This document shows positions 1 through 8,643 of a DNA stretch of 64,000 nt, one piece after another (position 1 is the stretch's first letter; the number at the start of each line of letters is the position of its first letter). Source of the stretch: Irineochytrium annulatum (taxonomy: Eukaryota; Chytridiomycota; Chytridiomycetes; Chytridiales; Chytridiaceae); NCBI GenBank assembly GCA_027600665.1, contig JADGJL010000015.1, positions 1 to 64,000 of the forward strand. The letters run 5' to 3'. The notes beneath the pieces are model-generated. The model was not told where the DNA came from, made no database searches, and worked only from the letters and a program-made list of their open reading frames with translations. A program made the position numbers and the translations under genes.

Positions 1-510
1 TCATGTCCGAACCAACTTTGCAAGCTCTTTTTTTAAGTTTCTTTCGAAGCTTATTTCATTCGCTTGCCGCACCGTGTATCTCGTGTTTTCTTGGCCGGAA
101 TTAGAATATACCATTTACAGTTATCGGATGCAAGTCTTTTTTTTCGAATAAGATTAGTTTCTTCAAATATATTATCCATAGTCCTTTAACAAGCATTTCC
201 TTAGTGTCGGACGTATGATACTTATGAAAAAAAACTCCCGTATGATTATCCAATCCTATTGTAGAGAAAACTCCTTTTGTATACACGCTACCACAATTGC
301 GCTAATGACATTCAGATCACGAGAAGTTCACTTCACTATTATCCTTCATTGTAAAAGAAAGAATAGTATAGAATCTTCATACTTATAGAAACATGCTAAC
401 TGTATGATCTCATTGGATAAATAATCAACAGATCATAGAGCATTATACTCATTCCTTCTATTATAGAAGGAAAACAATTTTGAAATTCATTTTACTCAAG
501 AAAAGAAAAC
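1..510. other. AT-rich stretch without a recognisable gene
   Basis: About 500 bases at the window edge. The longest frame (101-286, minus) would encode 61 residues with no family resemblance and no clear ribosome binding site, so I do not call it. I see no RNA gene or repeat here. Confidence 0.5.
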
Positions 511-556
511 AAAAAAAGCGAAAGCTCCGGGTTTAGATCCCGTGGCTTCCGCTTTT
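511..556 (-). terminator. Rho-independent terminator of the purine permease gene
   Basis: Read on the minus strand, AAAGCGGAAGC pairs with GCTTTCGCTTT around a short GC-rich loop and is followed by a T run. It lies about 60 bases past the permease stop codon. Confidence 0.8.
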
Positions 557-614
557 CTTTCATATATAAGACTACATACTTAATACAGTATTCTTCCTCA
601 CAACTATTGTATGC

Positions 615-1991
615 TTACTCCCCGCCAATAAATACGTATCGGCAGACTACAATGATTGCCAAGATCCACATGAGCCAGTGAATTTTAACTTTACGCTCTG
701 TAACCAAGTTACTGAACACCGCCAGAATCACATAAGATACGATACCTGCGGAGATCCCGTTTGCAATTCCGCCTGTGAAAGGCATCAATACAATGGTAAG
801 GAACGCTGGGAAAGCTTGCAGGAAATCATCCCACTCGATGCTACGTACTTGACTCATCATAAGCACACCCACGATGATCAATGCCGGAGCTGTCGCAGCG
901 GATGGAACAACCAGCGCAAGCGGAGCGATAAACAGGGCCAAAATGAACAACAAACCTGTCGTTACCGAAGTCAGTCCTGTACGTCCACCCGCCTCAACGC
1001 CTGAAGCACTTTCAACGTATGCCGTAATTGTACTTGTACCCAGTGCAGCACCTGCACTGACACCAACTGCATCGACGAGCATCGCTTTACCGATCGTTTT
1101 CTCGCCTTTTTTCTTGTCCTTCATAATCCCCATACGTGTTGCCGTACCTACCATCGTACCGAACGTGTCGAACAATTCAACGAAGGTGAAGATGAAGATG
1201 ATCTCGAACAATCCGAGACTGATAGCACCTTTCAAATCCAGTTGTCCAACTGCCAGATCGCTGAAGTTAGGCAACCAGCTTGCGCCTGAAAGACCACTCA
1301 GATTCGTAACACCCATTGGAATACCAATCAGCGTTGTTACTACGATCCCGATCAGCAGAGCGCCTTTGACACGCATAACCATCAGTATAGCAATCAGGAG
1401 CAAACCAATCAGAGCCAGCAATGCATCGTGATGTGTTACAAAGTTGCCCAATGACAGGTTAAAACTGCTACCCGGAATCGGCTGACTCAGGTCTGCGTCT
1501 GGTGCGACATTAACGGTTACCGCCACGAGATTAGCAAGTTTGAAACCGATGATGGTAATAAAGAGACCGATACCCACCGTAATGGCCATTTTGATCGACT
1601 GCGGAACTGCCACAAGCAGCATTTGCCGAATCTTTGTCACGGTCAAAATAATGAACACGATACCGGAAAGGAATACCGCTCCGAGAGCAGCCTGCCAAGT
1701 GATCGCCCCGTTCGAACTTAGAACAACAGTCATGAAGTACGCATTCAATCCCATACCTGGTGCAAGCGCGATTGGGATATTCACGAACAATCCCATAATA
1801 ATAGTCATTAATCCGGCACCGACGGCTGTTGCAAAGAATACTGCATTATCCGACATACCCGCTCCGGCCTGTCCCAAGAACAACGTATTTACGAAAAGAA
1901 TGTAAGCCATTGTCATAAAGGTAGTAAGACCCGCAACAATCTCCGTTCTAACATTTGTTCCGTTTTCTTTTAATTTAAAAAAACGATCCAT
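615..1991 (-). CDS. pbuG: NCS2-family guanine/hypoxanthine permease (PbuG/PbuO type)
   Basis: A 458-residue polytopic membrane protein that should import guanine or hypoxanthine with protons. The N-terminus (RTEIVAGLTTFMTMAYILF) and the segments around ALAPGMGLNAYF and ELFDTFGTMVGTA are typical of the AzgA-like NCS2 branch. The C-terminal third is a series of hydrophobic helices. The ATG at 1991 follows AAGGGGGA at good spacing. The gene is monocistronic between its own leader and a strong terminator. Control appears threefold: a TTGACA/TAAAAT promoter, a PurR-like inverted repeat upstream of it, and a purine riboswitch with a terminator. PbuG versus PbuO cannot be separated by eye; the family is secure. 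Confidence 0.93.
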   Translation of the reverse strand: MDRFFKLKENGTNVRTEIVAGLTTFMTMAYILFVNTLFLGQAGAGMSDNAVFFATAVGAGLMTIIMGLFVNIPIALAPGMGLNAYFMTVVLSSNGAITWQAALGAVFLSGIVFIILTVTKIRQMLLVAVPQSIKMAITVGIGLFITIIGFKLANLVAVTVNVAPDADLSQPIPGSSFNLSLGNFVTHHDALLALIGLLLIAILMVMRVKGALLIGIVVTTLIGIPMGVTNLSGLSGASWLPNFSDLAVGQLDLKGAISLGLFEIIFIFTFVELFDTFGTMVGTATRMGIMKDKKKGEKTIGKAMLVDAVGVSAGAALGTSTITAYVESASGVEAGGRTGLTSVTTGLLFILALFIAPLALVVPSAATAPALIIVGVLMMSQVRSIEWDDFLQAFPAFLTIVLMPFTGGIANGISAGIVSYVILAVFSNLVTERKVKIHWLMWILAIIVVCRYVFIGGE

Positions 1992-2030
1992 AATTCACTA
2001 ACTCCCCCTTAGAGATGTTGAAGCCATATT

Positions 2031-2075
2031 GAAAAACGACAAATGACCCTGATGAAGATTCTTCACCCAGGGTTC
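2031..2075 (-). terminator. Riboswitch-controlled terminator before the purine permease
   Basis: On the minus strand ACCCTG pairs with CAGGGT, extended by TGAAGA/TCTTCA inside, then a T-rich tail. It sits between the purine aptamer and the permease ribosome binding site, where the expression platform of an OFF switch should be. Confidence 0.75.
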
Positions 2076-2179
2076 AGCTGACAAGGAGCGGCACGATGCC
2101 ATTTACTAAGAACAAAAAAAATTCTAATGTGCGTGATGTCCCGCAATCATGTAGAATTCCTGTGCTCAGCCTTCTCCTC

Positions 2180-2244
2180 TTCGTAGCCAGATCATTAGGG
2201 TGATCTCGTAGAGACTCTCAGGCCAATTCCCGAGATTATACGAA
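2180..2244 (-). promoter_or_regulatory. Purine (guanine-class) riboswitch aptamer
   Basis: Minus-strand P1 is TTCGTA/TACGAA. It encloses ATAATCTCGGG (P2 5' side), a J2/3 segment GTCTCTAC that keeps the invariant CTAC, and a P3 hairpin AGATC/GATCT with loop ACCCTAAT. The J3/1 residue before TACGAA is C, which by known riboswitch structures specifies guanine or hypoxanthine over adenine. J3/1 reads GGC where GAC is usual. The aptamer lies about 190 bases before the purine permease start, with a terminator between them. Confidence 0.9.
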
Positions 2245-2277
2245 TTAGTATGCGCTATTTGTTTGTTTCCCATCACT

Positions 2278-2306
2278 ATTTTAGGAGGGCAGTATGTTTT
2301 TGTCAA
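2278..2306 (-). promoter_or_regulatory. Sigma-A promoter of the purine permease
   Basis: TTGACA (2306-2301) and TAAAAT (2283-2278) on the minus strand are separated by exactly 17 bases. Transcription would begin about 25-30 bases before the aptamer. Confidence 0.8.
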
Positions 2307-2314
2307 TCATAAAA

Positions 2315-2351
2315 ACGAATGTTAATATCGATATCCTATAATATCGTTCGT
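2315..2351. promoter_or_regulatory. Putative PurR operator (inverted ACGAA/TTCGT)
   Basis: ACGAA at 2315-2319 and TTCGT at 2347-2351 form inverted half-sites in an AT-rich stretch just upstream of the permease -35 box. This resembles the paired PurBoxes of Bacillus, and pbuG belongs to the PurR regulon in B. subtilis. Assignment is by resemblance only. Confidence 0.45.
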
Positions 2352-2470
2352 ATTATTTAACAGATTGAACCAGTTCAGCGGTTTACAACCCAATTGTATG
2401 CGCTTTTTTCGGTGAAATCTCTAGGGAATATGTTCATTCTGTCAGACTAGGAAGTTCAGCAGTTTAACAT

Positions 2471-2522
2471 AAAAAAGCTAGCCTGATCAAAGGGCGAAAA
2501 GCGCTCTAATCTGGCCAGCTTA
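2471..2522 (-). terminator. Terminator after the small lipoprotein gene
   Basis: Minus strand: AAGCT-GGCC pairs imperfectly with GGCT-AGCTT around an AGAGCGC-rich loop and ends in TTTTTT. About 110 bases past the lipoprotein stop. Confidence 0.6.
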
Positions 2523-2632
2523 TGTTTCTGATGCGTTTTGGCAATCAGGTGAATAGTCAATGTTAATTAGGTATATGGAGCAATTGGCGACATGTTCCGG
2601 AGCTTTTTTTTACCGGATCAGTCCTATGTTAG

Positions 2633-2872
2633 TTAAATCTCTGTCTGTGGAGCATCCTGTCCCTCTTGTTGTTCCTGATTCGTGTTCGTTGTTAAGTCCG
2701 GGTTTCTGGTCTGATCGGAAGAAGCATCCGCTGCCTCTAAGTTCACAAGTGGAAAGTCTCCTGAACCGGAAGCCAGGTCTTGCATACCTGAACCGCACCC
2801 TGCCAACATCACCATCAGAAATGCACTTCCAATGCCCATTTTCCACTTGCTCATATAGTCGGTTTTACGCAT
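2633..2872 (-). CDS. Small putative lipoprotein
   Basis: 79 residues. A short basic N-terminus and hydrophobic segment lead to a lipobox MLAGC (Cys about 26), so the mature product should be a lipid-anchored peptide of roughly 54 residues rich in Asp, Gln, Thr and Asn. AAAGGAGA precedes the ATG at suitable spacing; a second in-frame Met at residue 7 is also possible. No family is recognised. It stands alone between the purine permease leader and guaA, with its own terminator. Confidence 0.6.
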   Translation of the reverse strand: MRKTDYMSKWKMGIGSAFLMVMLAGCGSGMQDLASGSGDFPLVNLEAADASSDQTRNPDLTTNTNQEQQEGQDAPQTEI

Positions 2873-3040
2873 ACATTCAATCTCCTTTCAGTAGCCATAT
2901 TAGCTCTTAGTATATCCTTATTGTACAGCCTGGACCTGAAAGAATCATGAAATGAACTTTAAAATGGGATGAAATTCTAGAGATTATTAATAAGGAACAG
3001 CGCCTGGATTAATGTTTACTCATACGGTACGGTACGCAAT

Positions 3041-3095
3041 AAAAAAGACTCCCTTCTATTTGCTAAACACCGCAGATAAAAGAGAGTCTTTTTTT
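3041..3095 (-). terminator. Terminator after guaA
   Basis: AAAAAAGACTC at 3041-3051 pairs with GAGTCTTTTTTT at 3084-3095. The T run is present in both directions, but only guaA ends here. Confidence 0.8.
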
Positions 3096-3119
3096 CAATC
3101 TATTGTTAAGGCGTATATC

Positions 3120-4658
3120 CTATTCCCACTCGATCGTTGCAGGTGGTTTGGATGTTACATCATAAACGATACGGTTGACGTTATCGACTTCGTTAACGAT
3201 CCGTACGGAGATTTTCTCCAGCACATCCCAAGGGATACGTGCCCAGTCCGCAGTCATACCGTCGATGGATGTTACGGCACGGATACCTACAGTGTAGGAA
3301 TACGTACGAGCATCACCCATAACGCCTACACTCTTCATGTTCGGCAGGGCTGTGAAGTACTGCCAGATTTCGCGGTCGAGACCGGCTTTGCCAATCTCTT
3401 CGCGCAGGATGTAGTCCGAATCACGAACAATTTTGAGTTTCTCTTCAGTAACCTCACCCAGAACACGGATCGCAAGACCCGGACCAGGGAATGGCTGACG
3501 GTGTACAATTTCGTCCGGCAGGCCACACTCGGTACCGACTTTACGTACTTCATCCTTGAACAACGTGCTCAGTGGCTCGATGAGTTTGAAGTTCATGTCC
3601 TCAGGCAGACCGCCCACGTTGTGGTGGGATTTGATCGTCTGTGCAGTCGCTGTGCCACTTTCCACGATGTCCGTGTACAGTGTACCTTGCGCCAGGAATG
3701 CAAAATCATCGAACTGCTTGGACTCTTCGTCAAATACGTAAATAAACTCGTTACCGATAATTTTACGTTTTTGTTCTGGATCATCTACGCCAGCCAGCTT
3801 GGACATGAAGCGTTCTTGAGCATCAATTTTGACAACTTTCATGTCGAATTTGCCAACAAACGTCTCCATTACACTTTCAGCTTCGCCTTTGCGCAACAGA
3901 CCGTGGTCGATAAACATACATGTCAGTTGATCACCAATGGCTTTGTGAAGCAATGCAGCAACAACGGAAGAATCTACGCCGCCGCTAAGAGCACACAGTA
4001 CTTTACTGTCGCCCACTTTTTCACGAATGTCTTTGATCGTGTCATCGATGAATGTTTCCATCGTCCAGTTGCCTTCACAACCACAGATTTCGAACAGGAA
4101 GTTGCGAATCATGTCGTTACCTCGAACTGAGTGACGTACCTCCGGATGGAACTGAACAGCATACAATTTACGCTCATCGTCGCTCATGGCAGCGATTGGC
4201 GCACTTTCCGTGCCTGCATCCAGTTTGAACCCTGGAGGAAGTGTAACCACGTGGTCACCGTGACTCATCCATACGGTATGTTCACCTTCAATGCCTTTTG
4301 CAAGTGCAGATCCAGCAGCAAATTCAAGGTCTGCTTTACCATACTCACGCTTCTCGGAACGCTCTACTTTACCTTCGAGCTGTTGAGCCATAAGCTGCAT
4401 CCCGTAACAGATCCCGAAGATCGGCAAGCCCAGGTCATAGACAGCCGGGTCCACGTGTGGAGCATTCTCAGCGTATACGCTGGACGGCCCGCCTGAAAAT
4501 ACGATCCCTTTTGGTGCCAATTCTGCAATCTTCTCCGCCGGTGTATTATACGGCAAAAGCTCACTGTATACGCCAAGATCCCGGATTCTTCTGGCGATTA
4601 ACTGGTTGTATTGGCCCCCAAAGTCAAGGACAACCACAATCTCATTCTGCTTATTCAT
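3120..4658 (-). CDS. guaA: GMP synthase (glutamine-hydrolysing)
   Basis: 512 residues, the usual length. It converts XMP, ATP and glutamine to GMP. The N-terminal class I amidotransferase domain has the nucleophile elbow GICYGMQ (Cys84) and the FHPE histidine motif. The ATP pyrophosphatase domain has the PP-loop ALSGGVDSS near residues 224-232, and the dimerisation domain ends in [14 protein letters not shown] precedes the ATG. It has its own promoter and terminator and follows the terminated transglutaminase operon, so it is monocistronic. Its position near the purine permease is consistent with a guanine-nucleotide role. Confidence 0.98.
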   Translation of the reverse strand: MNKQNEIVVVLDFGGQYNQLIARRIRDLGVYSELLPYNTPAEKIAELAPKGIVFSGGPSSVYAENAPHVDPAVYDLGLPIFGICYGMQLMAQQLEGKVERSEKREYGKADLEFAAGSALAKGIEGEHTVWMSHGDHVVTLPPGFKLDAGTESAPIAAMSDDERKLYAVQFHPEVRHSVRGNDMIRNFLFEICGCEGNWTMETFIDDTIKDIREKVGDSKVLCALSGGVDSSVVAALLHKAIGDQLTCMFIDHGLLRKGEAESVMETFVGKFDMKVVKIDAQERFMSKLAGVDDPEQKRKIIGNEFIYVFDEESKQFDDFAFLAQGTLYTDIVESGTATAQTIKSHHNVGGLPEDMNFKLIEPLSTLFKDEVRKVGTECGLPDEIVHRQPFPGPGLAIRVLGEVTEEKLKIVRDSDYILREEIGKAGLDREIWQYFTALPNMKSVGVMGDARTYSYTVGIRAVTSIDGMTADWARIPWDVLEKISVRIVNEVDNVNRIVYDVTSKPPATIEWE

Positions 4659-4688
4659 AACCGTGCCTCCCTCAATTCAATGAAACTA

Positions 4689-4718
4689 ATTATACGCAAC
4701 GACAAAACATACCGTCAA
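4689..4718 (-). promoter_or_regulatory. Sigma-A promoter of guaA
   Basis: Minus strand TTGACG (4718-4713) and TATAAT (4694-4689) with an 18-base spacer, about 30 bases before the guaA start. No riboswitch is visible in the short leader. Confidence 0.75.
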
Positions 4719-4835
4719 GGAAAGGCGAAACTCCTTTTTTCGACATATCAAAACAGGATTGCCAAATGCCTCTAAATATGAAATTCCGATCAGAAAACAT
4801 GGCAGCAAGATGCTGGTTCAAGTGTATGATCGTGG

Positions 4836-4874
4836 AAAGACGCCTCGTTCGCAGCGGAGCGCGAAAGGCGTCTT
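4836..4874 (-). terminator. Terminator of the moxR-DUF58-transglutaminase operon
   Basis: AAGACGCCT and AGGCGTCTT form the stem on the minus strand with a GC-rich loop and a short T stretch. It lies about 160 bases past the transglutaminase stop. The remaining sequence up to that stop shows nothing else I recognise. Confidence 0.65.
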
Positions 4875-5030
4875 ATGTGTAACATGCAACAATGGACAAC
4901 CGAAGCACAATAGAATAGATGCGCCAGTGGTGATCATCTGCTGCTGCAAACTGCCAATCTGTATCGGAAGCGATAGCGAGAGTGCAAACACCGGCAGGTT
5001 GTGTGGCCTGCATGTTGTAACATCCTTGGG

Positions 5031-6128
5031 TTACAACGCCTGCAATCGCCGGGCCAAACGAAGTGCCCGGCGCAGGAAGTCCAGACTGTCTGCGCGCAGC
5101 GGACGGTCTGGCCCGTACAGCAGCCGTTCCCAGTCGGCTGCAAACCGCGCGATGTCCGCGCCGTCCGCGCATGCGGCCAATGCCGGTGATGCTGCATATT
5201 CACGCAGCGTCATCCCCGGCGGCCGCGGGCCGTACTGGCGCGCGAGCGCGGCCCAGACCGGAGCGGCGGCGCCCAGCAGCCGCTCGCGGTCTGGAAAGCT
5301 GCTGCGCGGCCAAGCCAGCAGCAGCCTGATCCGCAGCGCGGGGCGTAGCCGTCGCATGCGGATCACAGCAGCGGCGCCCAGCAGGGCCGCTGCGACAAGG
5401 GCTGCCGCGAGCCCCGGCTCCGCGGCAATGGCCCGTGCGCGGGCGAGCAGCCATGCGCCCGCGTTAGCCCATCCGCCGCTCATATACGGCGGAGTCTCTA
5501 CAACAGGCTGCGGCCCGGCGAGCGCTGCCACATCTTCGCCCGCGCCTTGCGCCATGGTGAAGCCCGGCGTAGCCTCGAACGGCATCCACCCTGCCCCTGG
5601 AAAATACACCTCTACCCAAGAATGTGCATCTCCTTGGGAAATGATATATTGACCTGGTATATTCGGGTCAGCCATCCCAGACCCGAAGCCTTTAACCCAG
5701 CGTGCAGGAATCCCCTCTGAACGCAGCAACACAATCATGGCAGTGGAGAAATGATTACAATACCCCTGCCGTGTGACGAATAGAAAATCGTCCACAAAAT
5801 CTGATCCACGCGGTGGCATACGGGTATCGAGCGTATACTCGGCATGAGCAGCCAGATAAGTCTTGACGGCTTGTACAGCGTCATACCGAGTCTCACTGCC
5901 TTGAATGATTTCCTTGGCGAGCGTCTGCACCCGACCCGGGAGAGATGTGGGCAATTGCAGATATGTCCTCCGTATAGAGGCAGGATCTTTCCCTTTATTC
6001 GCATTCCCTAACAGACGTAACTGTTCCGGCGAGGCCACAGGAAACATGACGTCTGACGTATAATTTTTAACCATATGATCTTCGCCGGCGTTTGCAAGCC
6101 ACAACGTTGCGGAATCTCGATTAGATAA
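5031..6128 (-). pseudogene. C-terminal part of the TgpA-like transglutaminase, downstream of an in-frame TAG
   Basis: This continues, in the same reading frame, the frame that stops at 6129-6131; no frameshift is needed. It holds the transglutaminase catalytic core: Cys in RQGYCNHFSTAM, His in DAHSWVEVYF and Asp-like site in FEATPGF. A transmembrane helix (AALVAAALLGAAAVI) and a DUF4129-like cytosolic tail follow. The tail (about 5040-5460) is strikingly GC- and Ala/Arg-rich compared with its neighbours. A TTG at 6104 could restart translation, but no good ribosome binding site precedes it. Without readthrough the catalytic domain would not be attached to its membrane half. Confidence 0.75.
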
Positions 6129-7397
6129 CTACGTAAGCATGTTATCCTTATTATTGCTGTTCTTATCTTGAAACGATACATTCAGCGGGATTCCCCCGGT
6201 AAATAACGGATTCGGCCCTTTCCATTCCCGTTTCATCGTGACCGTTTGGCGAATACGTTTCCAATAGGTTTGATTCTCCCAACCATCAGAACGCAGGAGT
6301 CCGGAAGGACTGGCCGTTTCAAAGCTTTGCTCTGGGTCACTCCAGGTACTACCGTTATAATATGAACGAGTCTCTCCTCGCCAATACGTCACTTCCGGAC
6401 TCTTCGCTGTAAAAAAGAGGGCATTCCCCTGCACCAGAGGTGCTCCCATGGGCGCATCTGCCGTGCTATATCCCGTTACCGCCGTTGCAGCAGGGATGCT
6501 ACTGTACTGTGTATAACCTGCCCAGCGAGCTATGCGTTCACCCATCTGCTCCAGGGATATGCGTTCCGGTTGAGGTATGGAAGCGAACTGACCAGGTAAC
6601 GCAGAGAAAAGGACCATACCTGTGGAAGCAACAATGGTTATAACGCTCCAACGGCCATAGGGACTGCCACGATAACTCGGGGTAGTTACTCCTCCGTTGA
6701 GGCGTAGTAGCTGAAGCAGAGCCTGAATTAGAAAAGTCCATAACACAGACCGTATTACTGAAGCATATACATCCAACCCCGCAAAAGATTCAAGCAGAAG
6801 CAAGTATACTAGCGTTGCACTGCCAAACAGCATAACGCTTCTACGCAGCAATACAAGGGATTGCACAGAAGCCATGAGCATGCTCCAACCGCACATCATG
6901 AACAGTCCTCTCGTTTCTGTACTAATCGAGTGGAATCGCCAGTTATCCATAAAGGTGTCCATATCCGCTGAAAGTATTCCGGGGTATGCAACCGCCCAAC
7001 GGGCAGGATCACTTCCTCCATACATCAGACATAGCGCAGCGAGTGCAATAAATAATCGGATCAGTATTCCGGTGATCCACCCTGTACGAATTAACCCTGC
7101 GAGCAGCAATGCTCCAGTTAACCCCGCCATTACGGACAAGAAACGTTCACTGCCCTGCTGACCTGATGACGTAACAGGATATATCCACTCCAGAGACAGT
7201 ATAAGTAAAATGGCCGAAATAAATATCCTATACAGAACCGGCACTCTAACAGATCCCTCATCCTTTATCTCTGTAAGAGAAGTGTGGTTCACATTCCTAA
7301 CTACAGAATGGACCGATTCTAATCTCAGACGGGCTGTTGACGCTTTGTCAGCCGTCACAGTGGAATTGGGTTCCTGGTTTTTATTACGCTCCCACAT
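6129..7397 (-). CDS. N-terminal membrane half of a TgpA-like (DUF3488) transglutaminase protein, ended by TAG
   Basis: 422 residues. After about 50 cytosolic residues come six or so hydrophobic helices (residues about 50-280), then an extracytoplasmic segment containing the DUF3488 signature TYWRGETRSYYNGSTWSD. The TAG at 6131-6129 falls exactly before the transglutaminase core. The undamaged frame would be 788 residues, a normal length for this family (B. subtilis YebA type). The ATG follows GGTGGAGG and overlaps the DUF58 stop by 14 bases, so it is translationally coupled. As written the gene is disrupted, unless the stop is read through or is a sequence error. Confidence 0.8.
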   Translation of the reverse strand: MWERNKNQEPNSTVTADKASTARLRLESVHSVVRNVNHTSLTEIKDEGSVRVPVLYRIFISAILLILSLEWIYPVTSSGQQGSERFLSVMAGLTGALLLAGLIRTGWITGILIRLFIALAALCLMYGGSDPARWAVAYPGILSADMDTFMDNWRFHSISTETRGLFMMCGWSMLMASVQSLVLLRRSVMLFGSATLVYLLLLESFAGLDVYASVIRSVLWTFLIQALLQLLRLNGGVTTPSYRGSPYGRWSVITIVASTGMVLFSALPGQFASIPQPERISLEQMGERIARWAGYTQYSSIPAATAVTGYSTADAPMGAPLVQGNALFFTAKSPEVTYWRGETRSYYNGSTWSDPEQSFETASPSGLLRSDGWENQTYWKRIRQTVTMKREWKGPNPLFTGGIPLNVSFQDKNSNNKDNMLT

Positions 7398-8643
7398 CCG
7401 TTACCTCCACCTTTCCCAATGAAGATAACGCAACGTCTGTAACCGCTTGAATCAATACCCCGGTGTGACGAAGCCGCTCTATACTTGAGCTGTCATGCTC
7501 AATTCCAGTCATGAATCTATCCTTTGATCCTAGCTGGTTCGTTTCAGCCAATTGCACCTCTACACGATAACCTGAACCCATTGCAGTTATAATCCATTCG
7601 GTCAGAACCTGATCGATCTTGCCTGTGAGAACCACAATTCGCGAACCGCGCGCCAGTCCATCCAGCATCTCCGTTCGGAGTGAAACCGACACGGATTGGG
7701 CTGTGGATATTCGTGCTCCTGCTAGTCTGTCCAGACCATGACACTCATCATCTGCCTGGAATGACCCATGTCGCCATTGATCTTGTTCATTACGACTCTT
7801 ATCTCCGCCTTCCATCCACAGATGATAAGGAATGTCGTCCCGCTCAGCCGTATGAATCCAGCGGGCGGCTGCACCCACCACTCGTTCAAAAGCAGGTGCT
7901 TCCATAGTCTCTGGCTGTTTTACCTCATAACCCGATGCGCCTTCATACACAAGGATGCCCAGTGAAGCCAGATCTGTGGTATCGGGCAGAAAGGTCTGAA
8001 GTTGCCCCGTTTTGGCTGTGCTTTTCCAATGAATACGTCCCAGCGGGTCACCCTGCTGATAATCACGGAACTCGGGGCTACGGTTTCCCTGGCTATTTCT
8101 TCTCTCCGACAGAGTCCCTTCGATCATCGCTGCGAATTCTGCTGAATCCCCCTCCCCCCAAGCCGATGCTTGAGGAACAACAATCAAGGGGGTGCCGCCT
8201 GCGGTCTCTGTAGAGTGGGTATTCCAGCCAAACAGATCTCCCCAGTACAATCTGCCCGTATCCCATCTGTAGACCCCTCTGCGTAAACCGGAACATTCAT
8301 ATTGATAGGAAAATTTCCGCCGAGTTCCCGGGAAAAATAATTTGCGATGAACACCTGCAGGTGAATTTTCACACAGAACGATCCATAACAATGGAATACG
8401 ACATTCGAATTCCAGTTCGACTTGAACCCGCACCCGCTCGCCTGCCTCAATCCGATTCGCATGTATTTTCCGACGGATGTGAATACGCCGTGGTCCGAAC
8501 CAATGGAGAAGCAGACCTCCTATGAACATCAAGCAAGCCATAATGGATAGAAACAACGCCGCTTTGCCACCATGCCACTGATATAAGGAAGCCAAAGCCA
8601 CCACAAGGACAGCACTCAACATCCGTTGTCCCAGAGCAGTCAT
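7384..8643 (-). CDS. DUF58 domain protein (YeaD type)
   Basis: 419 residues: two N-terminal hydrophobic helices (about 10-50), a beta-rich middle and the DUF58 core with the hallmark EFRDYQQGDPLGRIHWKS near residue 210. Proteins of this family are encoded with MoxR ATPases and transglutaminase-like membrane proteins and have a von Willebrand A-like fold; the exact role is unknown. The start overlaps the moxR stop by four bases (ATGA). Confidence 0.9.
   Translation of the reverse strand: MTALGQRMLSAVLVVALASLYQWHGGKAALFLSIMACLMFIGGLLLHWFGPRRIHIRRKIHANRIEAGERVRVQVELEFECRIPLLWIVLCENSPAGVHRKLFFPGTRRKFSYQYECSGLRRGVYRWDTGRLYWGDLFGWNTHSTETAGGTPLIVVPQASAWGEGDSAEFAAMIEGTLSERRNSQGNRSPEFRDYQQGDPLGRIHWKSTAKTGQLQTFLPDTTDLASLGILVYEGASGYEVKQPETMEAPAFERVVGAAARWIHTAERDDIPYHLWMEGGDKSRNEQDQWRHGSFQADDECHGLDRLAGARISTAQSVSVSLRTEMLDGLARGSRIVVLTGKIDQVLTEWIITAMGSGYRVEVQLAETNQLGSKDRFMTGIEHDSSSIERLRHTGVLIQAVTDVALSSLGKVEVTDVGA

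Noticed and set aside
101..286. 61-residue frame on the minus strand near the window edge
   Set aside because: No ribosome binding site, composition or family resemblance that supports it.
3012..4130. 372-residue frame on the plus strand opposite guaA
   Set aside because: Fully antisense to a certain gene; it is a shadow of guaA codon usage.
4759..5652. 297-residue Ser/Arg/Ala-rich frame on the plus strand
   Set aside because: Arises from the GC-rich tail of the transglutaminase gene on the other strand.
6104..6131. Frameshift in the transglutaminase gene
   Set aside because: Counting codons shows both parts are in the same frame; the break is a single TAG, not an insertion or deletion.
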